A stretch of 64,000 bases of DNA from Anaerostipes butyraticus (GTDB lineage: Bacteria; Bacillota; Clostridia; Lachnospirales; Lachnospiraceae), in contig NZ_BLYI01000043.1 of assembly GCF_016586355.1 (NCBI RefSeq), positions 1-64,000 of the forward strand. Direction: 5' to 3'. The notes under the pieces were generated by a model. That model was not told where the DNA came from and ran no database searches. It saw only the letters and a program-made list of their open reading frames with translations. A program made the position numbers and the translations under genes. Shown in pieces: positions 25,753 through 33,406 of the stretch (its first letter is position 1; each line of letters starts with the position of its first letter).

Positions 25753-26643
25753 TTATCGCTGTGCTTTTCGATAACCTGCTGCTTGCGCCTCTTTTTCGCT
25801 GTGGAAAATGATCAGATTCTTTGAATCCGCCATCTTATTATAATCTCTCTGCCCAGGGCAGTGGTAGACTTTCGATCTTTTGTTGCCCCGGATTTCCTGC
25901 TGTGAGCTGGATGCCTCCGCTGTACTGTCTGAATCTTCTGACGCCTTATGGCTGTCTCCGGTTTTGTAATCAATATCAATTCCATCCTGCACATTATAGA
26001 CAAAGACATTAAACTCTATGTCCTCTCCTTTGTCCTCTACTGACATTGCCTCCATCTGGACCCCTTTCGCCACAAGGTCATCTCCCTCAAAAACAGGAGT
26101 TACCCGGTAAAGAACATGATTTCCTGTCTCACGGACATAATCTCCTACCATTTCTTCATATGGAAGCATTCCATCCACATTAAAAGACCGGGTTCCTGTG
26201 ATCAGGTTCTTCTTATTGGCATTTTCACCGGTCAGCTGATAAGCGATCAGATGACACCTGTTATACAGATATTTTCCATCCACGTTATCATATTTGACCG
26301 TATGCCAGCCGGTTGGTTTTACCATTCCGATAGCGCCTCTCTCTTTTGTCGGCATAATATCTTTGCCGATACAGGCCTGCGCCGTCTGACATCTTCCTTC
26401 ATCATCCAGGTCGCTGTAGGATTCATATGACTTTTCCGTCAGATCATCCTCATCAAAATCCGGCCGATTATCATCCAGCACGATGGTCATCCTGCCGGAA
26501 TAGTCCGGGATGCTGCTGCTCTGCGCCGTTTCCTGACTGGTGCTGTCTTTCTTTCCTGTTCCTTCTGTCCCGCACCCCCACAGCGCCGCGGCAAAAATTA
26601 CCGCCATAAAAAGGACGGTGACTTTCTTCATCAATCTCTTCAT
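25753..26643 (-). CDS. Secreted DNA/RNA non-specific endonuclease lipoprotein
   Basis: This 296-residue lipoprotein has a signal ending in LWGC (Cys near 24). The NUC1-type nuclease domain (about 50-220) resembles streptococcal EndA-type DNA-entry nucleases. GWHTVKYDNVDGKYLYNRCHLIAYQLTGENANKKNLITGTR holds the catalytic His (in NRCH rather than DRGH) and the metal-binding Asn. The last 45 residues (VYHCPGQRDYNKM...LIIFHSEKEAQAAGYRKA) match the Ada-like metal-binding tail often fused to surface nucleases. Likely role: degrading extracellular nucleic acid. It lies 16 bp upstream of hydF. Confidence 0.85.
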   Translation of the reverse strand: MKRLMKKVTVLFMAVIFAAALWGCGTEGTGKKDSTSQETAQSSSIPDYSGRMTIVLDDNRPDFDEDDLTEKSYESYSDLDDEGRCQTAQACIGKDIMPTKERGAIGMVKPTGWHTVKYDNVDGKYLYNRCHLIAYQLTGENANKKNLITGTRSFNVDGMLPYEEMVGDYVRETGNHVLYRVTPVFEGDDLVAKGVQMEAMSVEDKGEDIEFNVFVYNVQDGIDIDYKTGDSHKASEDSDSTAEASSSQQEIRGNKRSKVYHCPGQRDYNKMADSKNLIIFHSEKEAQAAGYRKAQR

Positions 26644-26709
26644 GCCTTTTCTTCCCCCAATTTATATTCTCTGAATGGATCTGATTTCATGTCTTTTGAC
26701 ATGAACACG

Positions 26710-27108
26710 TCATCTGATGTACGTTTCCTGGAGAATTCTGTGGGTGGATCCATCAAATTCCCGGCTGCTCTCCAAGGTCCAGTCATCCAGGGAAAGATCC
26801 AGCGTCTGATCTGCTGGATAAACTTTATTCCATCGAAAGACATAAATTTTTTCAATCCGGTCTTCCACTGGACAAAGTTTCTGATCCTCCACAAGACAAT
26901 AATCACCAGCCCGGGCCCGGAACAGAAAATCCTCACAGACAACTGCCTGCGGAAATTCCCGGTACAGTTTTCTTGTATACTGATTCATATAAATCCTGGC
27001 ATCTCCTATCAGCTGACGGATATATGCTCTCAGTCCCCGATCCTGGCTCTGTCTTCTGTTATGAAACATCATTCCGTTTTTATCATCCAGACAAATTAAA
27101 ATGAACAA
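26710..27108 (-). CDS. Conserved small protein of unknown function
   Basis: This 132-residue cytoplasmic protein appears to belong to a clostridial family of unknown role. The N-terminus LICLDDKNGMMFHNRRQSQDRGLRAYI and the C-terminal WTLESSREFDGSTHRILQETYIR give a compact mixed alpha/beta look. The start is TTG, supported by AAAGGA 8 nt upstream. It lies 66 bp upstream of the nuclease lipoprotein. A 100-residue frame overlapping its 3' half (26640-26942) lacks this pattern and is treated as a shadow. Confidence 0.65.
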   Translation of the reverse strand: MFILICLDDKNGMMFHNRRQSQDRGLRAYIRQLIGDARIYMNQYTRKLYREFPQAVVCEDFLFRARAGDYCLVEDQKLCPVEDRIEKIYVFRWNKVYPADQTLDLSLDDWTLESSREFDGSTHRILQETYIR

Positions 27109-27203
27109 TTTTCCAATCCTTTCAGAGTTTTATCAGAATGTTTGTTTGGTTTCCTTTTCTTAGTATATAACATTCCGAGAAAAAATCCTAGTAAGTTTCT
27201 ATC

Positions 27204-27707
27204 TTAAATACGAATCCAGGCAAAAGAGTTTCCATGTTCTTTGATGATCTTCACCAGATCCTCCGTTTTCATCCACAGAGTTGCCCGGTTATCATTGGGA
27301 TGAACTGCCATATAAGAATATTGTTTCAGATCCTGGTCAAAAAAGACCTCAACCATACATTCTGTATCATTCAGAATTCCAAGAGGAGATACCGATCCTG
27401 GCGATACGTGAAGATACCGTTCCAGACGTTCCTCTGACGCAAAACTCAGCCGGGAGCTTTTTATCTCTGCCCGTACCTGTTTCAAGTCTGCCTGTTTGTC
27501 ATCCCGGACCACAACGAGAAAATGTCTCTTCCCGCTGCCGTCTCTTAAAAACAGATTTTTGGCGCCAATGCCATCTTTATGGTGCCATAAATTCCTTTCC
27601 TGTATCTCTTCCACCGTATAAACAGGTTCATGTTCCATACATTCATATGGAATCTTTTTTTCATCCAAAACTGCCAGCACCTTTTTTCCTTCTTCCGTCA
27701 TACTCAC
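27204..27707 (-). CDS. YbaK/ProX-type prolyl-tRNA editing protein
   Basis: This 167-residue stand-alone YbaK/EbsC-domain protein is of the PrdX/ProX branch, which deacylates mischarged Ala-tRNA(Pro). It has HEPVYTVEEIQERNLWHHKDGIGAKNLFLRDGSGKRHFLVVVRDDKQADLK across 27-75, with the conserved catalytic-pocket Lys in GAKNLFLRD. The region VSPLGILNDTECMVEVFFD also fits the family. The start is probably GTG at 27707, with AGGAGG about 12 nt upstream; an ATG two codons later is the alternative. It is a single gene between the AT-rich gap at 27109-27203 and the ptsI terminator. Confidence 0.88.
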   Translation of the reverse strand: MSMTEEGKKVLAVLDEKKIPYECMEHEPVYTVEEIQERNLWHHKDGIGAKNLFLRDGSGKRHFLVVVRDDKQADLKQVRAEIKSSRLSFASEERLERYLHVSPGSVSPLGILNDTECMVEVFFDQDLKQYSYMAVHPNDNRATLWMKTEDLVKIIKEHGNSFAWIRI

Positions 27708-27757
27708 TTCTTCATCTCACCTCCTGTCCAGTATAATACTGTATACACTTTATCTTT

Positions 27758-27795
27758 AAAAAACAGAAAAGGTCCCGTCTGTACGGAACCTTTTC
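27758..27795 (-). terminator. Terminator of the ptsHI operon
   Basis: Minus strand hairpin GAAAAGGT-t-CCGT / ACGG-g-ACCTTTTC (27766-27795) followed by TGTTTTTTAAAG, 20 bp after the ptsI stop. Confidence 0.85.
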
Positions 27796-27814
27796 CTATG
27801 TTCGAAAGCTTGTC

Positions 27815-29524
27815 TTAGCTTCTCGCTCTCTCCTGCAATAATTCTTTTACTTCCTTCTCTGTCTCCAGCTGCATCACTTCATCAGCCAGTGCCTTGCATT
27901 CGTCCATTGTCCACAGAGACATAACTTTTCTTGTTGCAAGGATTGCTGTTGCGCTTACTGAAAACTCATTTAATCCAAATGCCAGAAGTACTGGAACTAA
28001 CAGCGGATCGCTTGCCGCTTCTCCGCACATACCTGCCATAATGCCTTCTTTGTTTGCAGCTCCGATGATATTCTTGATAGAACGAAGAACTGCCGGATTA
28101 TATGCAGAGTACAGATAAGCAACATCTGGATTTCCTCTGTCTGCCGCCATTGTATATCCAGTCAGGTCATTTGTACCGATACTGAAGAAATCTGCTTCTT
28201 TTGCAAGAATGTCTGCAATCAAGCTGGCTGCAGCTGTTTCCATCATAACACCGACTTCGATGTCTTTATCGTACGCGATTCCTTCCGCGTCTAATTCACC
28301 CTTGATCTCTTCGATCAGGGCTTTCACTGCGCGAAGTTCATCTACGCAGGTAACAAGCGGAACCATGATACGAATCTTTCCGAAAGCACTTGCGCGAAGC
28401 AGTGCTCTTAACTGAGGTTTATAAATCTCCGGACGCTGGAGACAGAAACGTACCGCACGGAATCCTAAGAATGGATTTTCTTCTGTTGGAAGTCCAAGAT
28501 ATGGAAGCGCTTTATCTCCTCCAATATCCAGTGTACGGATGATAACCGGTTTTCCTTCCAGAGTTTCTGCTACTTTCTTATAAGCCTCGAACTGAGATTC
28601 TTCTGATGGAACGTCATTGCTTTCCATGAACAGGAATTCTGTCCTGAATAAGCCAACACCCTCTCCATCTTTCTCTAATACGCCTGCTGCTTCATCCGGT
28701 CCTCCGATATTGGCAACCAGTTCTACAACATGTCCATCTGCTGTCTGAGATGGTTTTCCTACGAACTTAGCCAGTGCCGCTTTTTCTTCCAGGAATTTTG
28801 CTTTCTTTTCTTTATATTCTTCAACAATAGAAGCTTCTGGTTTTACATAAGCTTCCCCTGTTGCACCGTCTAATACAACTTCATCTCCATCCTGGACAAT
28901 GGATGTGATATTTTCAATACTTAAGACTGCAGGGATTTCCATAGATCTGCAGATAATTGCAGAATGGGAAGTCTTTCCTCCAATCTCAGTCAATACACCT
29001 TCAACATTATCCGGATTGATGCCAGCCGTCATGGATGGTGTCAGATCTTCTGCGACCAAAACCGTACCTGCCGGTACTGCACTGATATCAACATCTTCAA
29101 TGCCAAGTAAAATTTTAATCAAACGAGTTTTGATATCACCTAAGTCAGAAGCTCTTTGCTGGGTTAATTCGTCTTCTGCCATTGAAAAGATCTGCGCGAA
29201 GAAATCACACGCCTCTTCAACCGCTGCTTCCGCGTTGATCTTCTCTCCATCGATCTTCGCTTCAATCTGCTCTGTGATCGCCGGATCCTGGATCATAAGA
29301 ATATGTCCTTCCAGAATCTCAGATTCCTGCTCTCCAGCCGTTACTTTCATTGCTTCTACCATCTGGGTGGTTTTCTCAATGAAAACTTCAATGGCATCGC
29401 TTAAACGTTTCTTTTCTGCTTCTGTATCTTCGATCGTTGTCTTTGTGTAATTAAGTTCCTGTTCCTTAATTACAACAACCTTTCCGATACCGATTCCTGC
29501 AGATGCTCCTATACCTTTATACAT
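27815..29524 (-). CDS. ptsI: PTS enzyme I (PEP-protein phosphotransferase)
   Basis: Enzyme I takes phosphate from PEP and passes it to HPr, feeding all sugar PTS systems. The 569-residue protein has the phospho-His in GGKTSHSAI (His187), the PEP-binding barrel (FLFMESNDVPSEE, TLDIGGDKALPYLGL) and the catalytic Cys in MCGEAASDP near 500. It lies 33 bp downstream of ptsH, in an operon whose leader is a RAT/terminator controlled by an antiterminator encoded next door. The sorbose PTS at 38-41 kb would be one client. Confidence 0.97.
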   Translation of the reverse strand: MYKGIGASAGIGIGKVVVIKEQELNYTKTTIEDTEAEKKRLSDAIEVFIEKTTQMVEAMKVTAGEQESEILEGHILMIQDPAITEQIEAKIDGEKINAEAAVEEACDFFAQIFSMAEDELTQQRASDLGDIKTRLIKILLGIEDVDISAVPAGTVLVAEDLTPSMTAGINPDNVEGVLTEIGGKTSHSAIICRSMEIPAVLSIENITSIVQDGDEVVLDGATGEAYVKPEASIVEEYKEKKAKFLEEKAALAKFVGKPSQTADGHVVELVANIGGPDEAAGVLEKDGEGVGLFRTEFLFMESNDVPSEESQFEAYKKVAETLEGKPVIIRTLDIGGDKALPYLGLPTEENPFLGFRAVRFCLQRPEIYKPQLRALLRASAFGKIRIMVPLVTCVDELRAVKALIEEIKGELDAEGIAYDKDIEVGVMMETAAASLIADILAKEADFFSIGTNDLTGYTMAADRGNPDVAYLYSAYNPAVLRSIKNIIGAANKEGIMAGMCGEAASDPLLVPVLLAFGLNEFSVSATAILATRKVMSLWTMDECKALADEVMQLETEKEVKELLQERARS

Positions 29525-29557
29525 ACTAACACCCGTCCTTTTATCAAATATTTGTTC

Positions 29558-29821
29558 TTATTCCCCTAATCCAGATTCGATTAATTCTGTTGCATGTGCA
29601 AGTGCTGCTTCTTCATCAGGACCTTCACATACTAATTCGATTTCAGAACCACATTTGATGCAGGCACCAATGATATTTAACAGGCTCTTTGCGTTGATTT
29701 TCTTATCTTCAAAAATAATTGTTACATCAGATTCAAATTTTGTAACCGCCTTTGCAAGAACACCTGCCGGTCTCATGTGTAATCCCTGTTCGTTCTCAAT
29801 GACAAATTTCTTTGATACCAT
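29558..29821 (-). CDS. ptsH: PTS phosphocarrier protein HPr
   Basis: This 87-residue phosphocarrier has His15 (QGLHMRPAG) phosphorylated by enzyme I and Ser46 (NAKSLLNI) available to HPr kinase for carbon catabolite control. The length is standard. A good site (GAAGGAGA) lies upstream of the ATG. It is the first gene behind the RAT leader and promoter at 29924-30038. Confidence 0.97.
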   Translation of the reverse strand: MVSKKFVIENEQGLHMRPAGVLAKAVTKFESDVTIIFEDKKINAKSLLNIIGACIKCGSEIELVCEGPDEEAALAHATELIESGLGE

Positions 29822-29923
29822 AATTAAATCTCCTTCTCTTGTTTAGAATTATTAAAATATGCGTCCGGACTGCTGTTGGCGGCCGCAGGAATTCCGGGCA
29901 GCCTCATACCCGCAAAAAGAAAA

Positions 29924-29972
29924 AAAGACCCCCTCCAATAAATGCAGTCCACACTCATTGAAAAAGGTCTTG
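29924..29972 (-). terminator. Leader terminator of ptsHI overlapping the RAT
   Basis: The minus strand forms AAGACC...GGTCTT with an inner CAATG/CATT-TATTG helix, followed by TTTTTTTCTTTTT. Its left arm is the last bases of the RAT (29965-29972), so the RAT and the terminator are mutually exclusive, as in sacB, bgl and ptsG leaders. Confidence 0.9.
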
Positions 29973-29994
29973 CCTGCCTTACCAGTAACAATCC
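29965..29994 (-). promoter_or_regulatory. Ribonucleic antiterminator (RAT) site for a BglG/LicT-family protein
   Basis: The 30-nt minus-strand sequence begins GGATTGTTACTG, then GTAA, and ends GGCAGGCAAGACCT. From memory it is almost identical to the Bacillus subtilis sacB RAT and matches the family pattern GGATTGTTAC...GCAGGCAAAACCT. The cognate protein is most likely the antiterminator encoded at 30053-30544. Confidence 0.93.
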
Positions 29995-30009
29995 ATATTC
30001 AATACATAT

Positions 30010-30038
30010 ATAATACCAAATACCTTCTCTTAAGTCAA
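30010..30038 (-). promoter_or_regulatory. Promoter of ptsHI
   Basis: Minus strand TTGACT (30033-30038), 17-bp spacer, TATTAT (30010-30015). Transcription would start near 30003, about 9 nt before the RAT, giving the compact leader typical of antiterminator-controlled operons. Confidence 0.85.
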
Positions 30039-30052
30039 CAAATTTTCCCTGA

Positions 30053-30544
30053 TTAAATCTCTCTTTCCATCATCAGACGTTTGACGTAAATGATCAGATA
30101 CATCTTTTCATCGGCAGACAGTCTGCAGTGATAGTGTTCCTCAATATGTTCTACGATTTTCTGACTGCAGATATAAGCTTCCGGATATTTTTTCTGATTT
30201 CTTTCGTAAAATTCCACATCGTCTTCTTCATCCTCTTCATCTTTCCGGTGACCGGAAAGAATTTCAGATTCCATATATTCCAGATGGGTGGCAAACCGCT
30301 GATACGCCGGTGTTTCCGAATCCAGGGAAACTTCATAAAATTCCTGTATGATCGCCATGATTTCCTGAACGAAAGGAGACGTTGCCCTTTGATCCAGGGT
30401 AAAGATCTTTTCAATTTTGTTTTTATCCAGCTCGTCTCCTGCCTTCTTTCGAAATCCGATTCCTTTCCCCATCAGGATGACCTCCCTGTTATTGGTATCA
30501 AAAGTACTGACTACATTATTATTAATCACCTTTTGAATGATCAT
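30053..30544 (-). CDS. BglG/LicT-family transcriptional antiterminator with a single PRD
   Basis: This RNA-binding antiterminator has a complete CAT domain at residues 1-55 (IIQKVINNNVVSTFD, VILMGKGIGFRKKAGDELDKNKIEKIF). Only one PTS-regulation domain follows, where LicT, SacY and GlcT have two (about 280 residues against 163 here). The remaining PRD resembles PRD2: RFATHLEYM keeps the phosphorylatable His (His87), but in YLIIYVKRLM a Tyr (Tyr153) sits where the second conserved His is expected. An acidic insert (EEDEEDDVEF) lies at 103-112. AGGAGG precedes the ATG. It is 12 bp downstream of hflX and directly upstream of the ptsHI promoter and RAT, so ptsHI is the likely target. Confidence 0.88.
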   Translation of the reverse strand: MIIQKVINNNVVSTFDTNNREVILMGKGIGFRKKAGDELDKNKIEKIFTLDQRATSPFVQEIMAIIQEFYEVSLDSETPAYQRFATHLEYMESEILSGHRKDEEDEEDDVEFYERNQKKYPEAYICSQKIVEHIEEHYHCRLSADEKMYLIIYVKRLMMEREI

Positions 30545-30555
30545 TTATCTCCCTC

Positions 30556-31791
30556 CTAAACACTGCCTAAAATTTCTTTTGGAATATATGCTTCCACGTA
30601 GATTCCATCTTCCCTGTATTCTTCTTTCACAAGCTGGCCGTAACTGCGGATCATCTGTATCTTTCCCGCCTCACTGTAGGAATATAATTTTTCAATATAC
30701 AGTTTCTTCCTCTGCAGGAGTTCCTCTGCCTCAGAAAGGAGTTCATCCACTCCCTCTCCTGTCCTGGCTGATATCTTTACCGTCATCTGTGCCTTCGGAT
30801 CTTTTAACACCATATCATGTTCCACCAGATCCATCTTGTTAAACACTGTGATCACATCAGATCCCACAGCTCCCAGCTGTTTTAAAGTCTCATAAACCAC
30901 TTCCATATGCTTTTCTTTCTGAGGATTGGAAGCATCCACTACATGGAAAATCAGATCGCTGTATTTTGCCTCTTCCAGAGTACTCCGGAAAGCGTCCACC
31001 AGATGATGAGGCAGTTTCCGGATAAACCCTACGGTATCTGTCAGAAGCACCGTCTGTCCGCTGCCGAGTTCCAGGCTCTTGGTCGTCGGATCCAGGGTGG
31101 CAAACAGCTGATTCTCCTCCAGAACACCTGCGTTGGTCAGGTAATTTAACAGGGTAGATTTCCCGGCGTTGGTATAACCGACAATGCAGATCACCGGCAC
31201 ATGGTTTCTCTGCCGCTGCTTTCTCTGTACTTCCCGGTGCCGGATTACATCCCTTAACTCTGCTTTTAAATGGGAAATCCTCCGGCGGATCAGCCGCCTG
31301 TCCATCTCCAGCTTTTTCTCTCCCGGTCCTCTTGTTCCGATTCCTCCTCCCAGTCTGGACAGGGCAGTCCCCTGTCCGGTCAGTTTAGATGCCCGGTACT
31401 TAAGCTGGGCAAGTTCTACCTGGATATTTCCTTCCTTTGTATAGGCTCTTCCGGCAAAGATATCCAGAATCAAAAGGGTGCGGTCCATGACTTTTGTATC
31501 CAGCATACGCTCCAGATTTCCAATCTGCGCCGGGGACAATTCATCGTCACAAATAACCCCCGTAGCGTCTGTTCCATATAAAAGGGCGTTAACCTCATCA
31601 ATTTTTCCTTTTCCAATATAAGTTGCCGGGTGAGGAGTCTCCCGGATCTGAATCACCCTTGCCGCAGTTTCCGCGCCGGCGGTCTTCGCCAGTTCCTCCA
31701 GTTCGTCCAATGATTCTTCCGCTTCCTCCTGCCGTTCTGCCACGGCAATTAATATTACTCTTTCTTTTTGTTCCTGTCTGATTTCTTCCAT
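30556..31791 (-). CDS. hflX: GTPase HflX
   Basis: HflX is a ribosome-associated GTPase that splits stalled or hibernating 70S ribosomes. The 411-residue protein has the N-terminal HflX domain (HPATYIGKGKIDEVNALL, VICDDELSPAQIGNLE), the Gly-rich linker (RLGGGIGTRGPGEKKLEMDRR near 145-165) and the G domain (GYTNAGKSTLLN, LFATLDPTT, DTVGFIRKLP, NKMD). It is between the GutM-like gene (4 bp) and the antiterminator (11 bp), so all three are probably one transcript. Confidence 0.96.
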   Translation of the reverse strand: MEEIRQEQKERVILIAVAERQEEAEESLDELEELAKTAGAETAARVIQIRETPHPATYIGKGKIDEVNALLYGTDATGVICDDELSPAQIGNLERMLDTKVMDRTLLILDIFAGRAYTKEGNIQVELAQLKYRASKLTGQGTALSRLGGGIGTRGPGEKKLEMDRRLIRRRISHLKAELRDVIRHREVQRKQRQRNHVPVICIVGYTNAGKSTLLNYLTNAGVLEENQLFATLDPTTKSLELGSGQTVLLTDTVGFIRKLPHHLVDAFRSTLEEAKYSDLIFHVVDASNPQKEKHMEVVYETLKQLGAVGSDVITVFNKMDLVEHDMVLKDPKAQMTVKISARTGEGVDELLSEAEELLQRKKLYIEKLYSYSEAGKIQMIRSYGQLVKEEYREDGIYVEAYIPKEILGSV

Positions 31792-31795
31792 ATTC

Positions 31796-32242
31796 TTAAT
31801 TCCCTGTTGTTTGTTCTAAAATCTGCCGTACTGCCATATCAAATGCCTGTTCCTTGGAATTTTTCGGATCCGAAACTTTTCGCATCAGCAGTTCATTCTT
31901 TCTTTTTTCCCGATCCATCTCTGCATATTTTTTCACATCGATTCCAATATATTCCTCACAGGTGCGTCCTTCCAGTTCCATATCCTGATCGGTCACACTC
32001 CAGGCATCCATGACTCTCTGATCATCTCCCACCGCCAGCATCAGAGTCACAGGCTTTGCGAATATATTCGTCTGGGAAAATCCCATGGCAACCCTGGCTC
32101 TGCCCTGATATTCTTTCTTAAATTCTTTATACATGGAAGCAGTATATTTGGACCGCTGATTCTGCATATAGGTAAAACACAGAAAAATAAGCAGAGCAAA
32201 AATCAGCAGAAACACTCCTGCTATGATCGTGGTCATTTCCAT
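31796..32242 (-). CDS. Membrane-anchored protein, possibly GutM-like
   Basis: This protein of about 148 residues has an N-terminal transmembrane helix (IIAGVFLLIFALLIFLCFTYM) and a soluble domain. The stretch YQGRARVAMGFSQ...KPVTLMLAVGDDQRVMDAWSVT resembles the GutM (glucitol operon activator) pattern, in which a membrane helix precedes a short GRVGVG-like domain. That resemblance is from memory and moderate. The ATG at 32242 is preferred because AGAAAGG lies 6 nt upstream. It is the first gene of the hflX transcript and could connect that unit with PTS sugar sensing. Confidence 0.5.
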   Translation of the reverse strand: MEMTTIIAGVFLLIFALLIFLCFTYMQNQRSKYTASMYKEFKKEYQGRARVAMGFSQTNIFAKPVTLMLAVGDDQRVMDAWSVTDQDMELEGRTCEEYIGIDVKKYAEMDREKRKNELLMRKVSDPKNSKEQAFDMAVRQILEQTTGN

Positions 32243-32340
32243 TTTCATCCTTTCTCTCACAAAACTACAGATATTATACAACGAATCTCCCCTTCTTGTC
32301 AGCATAAAATAAAAGCAAAGAACACAATTTCCTACGAAGT

Positions 32341-32405
32341 AAAAAAGCCTGTCTGAGATCTCGTCTGCCGTTTAACGGTAACTTTCACTCAGACAGGGCT
32401 TTTTA
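32341..32405. terminator. Strong bidirectional terminator
   Basis: Stem AGCC-t-GTCTGAG / CTCAGAC-a-GGGCT with a long loop, flanked by A6 on the left and TTTTTAT on the right. It insulates the hflX operon from the PadR islet at 32428-34286. Confidence 0.85.
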
Positions 32406-32427
32406 TTTATCGAGAAACAATATATGT

Positions 32428-32787
32428 TTAACTTCTTCTTATAAGAGAATACAAAATCCCGCCCAGAAAAATAAAATATATATAAACAAATCCATTGGTC
32501 ATTAAGAGAAAGTATCCTGTTTTTATTCCAAAAATCCAGATCATCAAAGGGACAAGAATATCAACACCACATAATATCTTTGTCTTCTGATCTTGTTTTT
32601 CCTTGTGGATCGTTTCTGCCACAGCTAGAATCAACACTCCAATCACACAATAGCCGAAACATTCCAGCAGAAAGAAAGCGGTAACCGGAACATCTGCCTG
32701 ACTTAATATACTCTCCCTGAAACCACAGATAATATAACAGATTAAATAAGCTATTACAGGACCTGCCAAGATTATTATCTTCTTCAT
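32428..32787 (-). CDS. Small polytopic membrane protein of the PadR islet
   Basis: This 119-residue protein of unknown function has four predicted transmembrane helices (about 3-22, 34-57, 74-92, 96-115) and a charged cytoplasmic loop (HKEKQDQKTK). The ATG at 32787 is chosen because AAAGGGG then lies 6 nt upstream. It is transcribed divergently from padR; its promoter and the padR promoter share a 31-bp palindrome, so PadR probably represses both. The high A+T content matches the rest of the islet and differs from neighbours, suggesting acquisition by transfer. Confidence 0.65.
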   Translation of the reverse strand: MKKIIILAGPVIAYLICYIICGFRESILSQADVPVTAFFLLECFGYCVIGVLILAVAETIHKEKQDQKTKILCGVDILVPLMIWIFGIKTGYFLLMTNGFVYIYFIFLGGILYSLIRRS

Positions 32788-32917
32788 AACCATTCCCCTT
32801 TCTTTTTAATATTTAAGTTCTCTTTTTCAATCCTATATTGTTATTCACCTCCTCCGTTTCTTATCTTTCCTGATGCAGCCTGCGCCAATTTTATATTACA
32901 CTTGTGAATCTATATTT

Positions 32918-32998
32918 ATTGTATATCTTTTTATTGTTTCCGTCAATCAATATTTTGAACAGCAAAATATTGATTAAATAAATCTTGTCTGTTAGAAT
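32918..32998. promoter_or_regulatory. Divergent promoters sharing a 31-bp palindromic operator
   Basis: Minus promoter: TTGACG (32941-32946), 17 bp, TACAAT (32918-32923). Plus promoter: TTGATT (32970-32975), 17 bp, TAGAAT (32993-32998). Between them lies a perfect inverted repeat, AATCAATATTTTG (32945-32957), loop AACAG, CAAAATATTGATT (32963-32975). It overlaps the -35 of the minus promoter at one end and covers that of padR at the other. This is the expected arrangement for an operator that shuts both promoters. Confidence 0.75.
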
Positions 32999-33040
32999 AT
33001 ATACAGAACAATTATCAAGAAACAGAAAGGTTTGATCAAC

Positions 33041-33379
33041 ATGGCAAATCGCAACAACTTTATCACTGGAATTACAGAAATGTTGATTCTATCTCTTCTT
33101 GAAAAGGGAGACAGCTATGTATACCAAATATCAAAATCTATCAAAGATTTATCCGACAATTCTCTTTCTATTTCACAAAATACATTATATTCTGCTACTT
33201 ATAAATTAGAAAATGAAGGATATATCAGTGAATATTCAAAAAAAGTCGGAAAAAAACGAACTCGAATTTATTACAAATTAGAGCCAGAAGGAAAACAGTA
33301 TCTGGTATCTATTCGTGATAATTACCAGCAAGTAGTCCAAGGCGTTCATGCAATTCTCTGTCGTCTTAATCAAGAATAA
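33041..33379 (+). CDS. PadR-family transcriptional regulator
   Basis: This 112-residue winged-helix regulator is of the PadR type. FITGITEMLILSLLEKGDSYVYQISKSI (about 6-33) is followed by the recognition region SQNTLYSATYKLENEGYISEYSKKVGKKRTRIYYKLEPEG. The C-terminal dimerisation helix is short, as in PadR-s1 proteins. The ATG at 33041 is chosen because AGAAAGG lies 10 nt upstream. Its promoter carries the shared palindrome, implying autoregulation. The next two genes follow within 27 bp and 4 bp. PadR proteins in Firmicutes often control membrane-stress or antimicrobial-response genes. Confidence 0.9.
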   Translation: MANRNNFITGITEMLILSLLEKGDSYVYQISKSIKDLSDNSLSISQNTLYSATYKLENEGYISEYSKKVGKKRTRIYYKLEPEGKQYLVSIRDNYQQVVQGVHAILCRLNQE

Positions 33380-33406
33380 TTTATAGAAGGGAGTGAAATT
33401 TTATTT

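Noticed and set aside
26640-26942. 100-residue minus-strand frame overlapping the conserved small gene
   Set aside because: It lacks the protein-like pattern of the 132-residue frame at 26710-27108, whose C-terminus looks complete; the overlap frame is judged a shadow.
32831-32866. Possible 11-codon leader peptide (GTG start) before the PadR-islet membrane protein gene
   Set aside because: GGAGGAG abuts the GTG with only 2-3 nt spacing, and no attenuator structure follows, so it is not supported.
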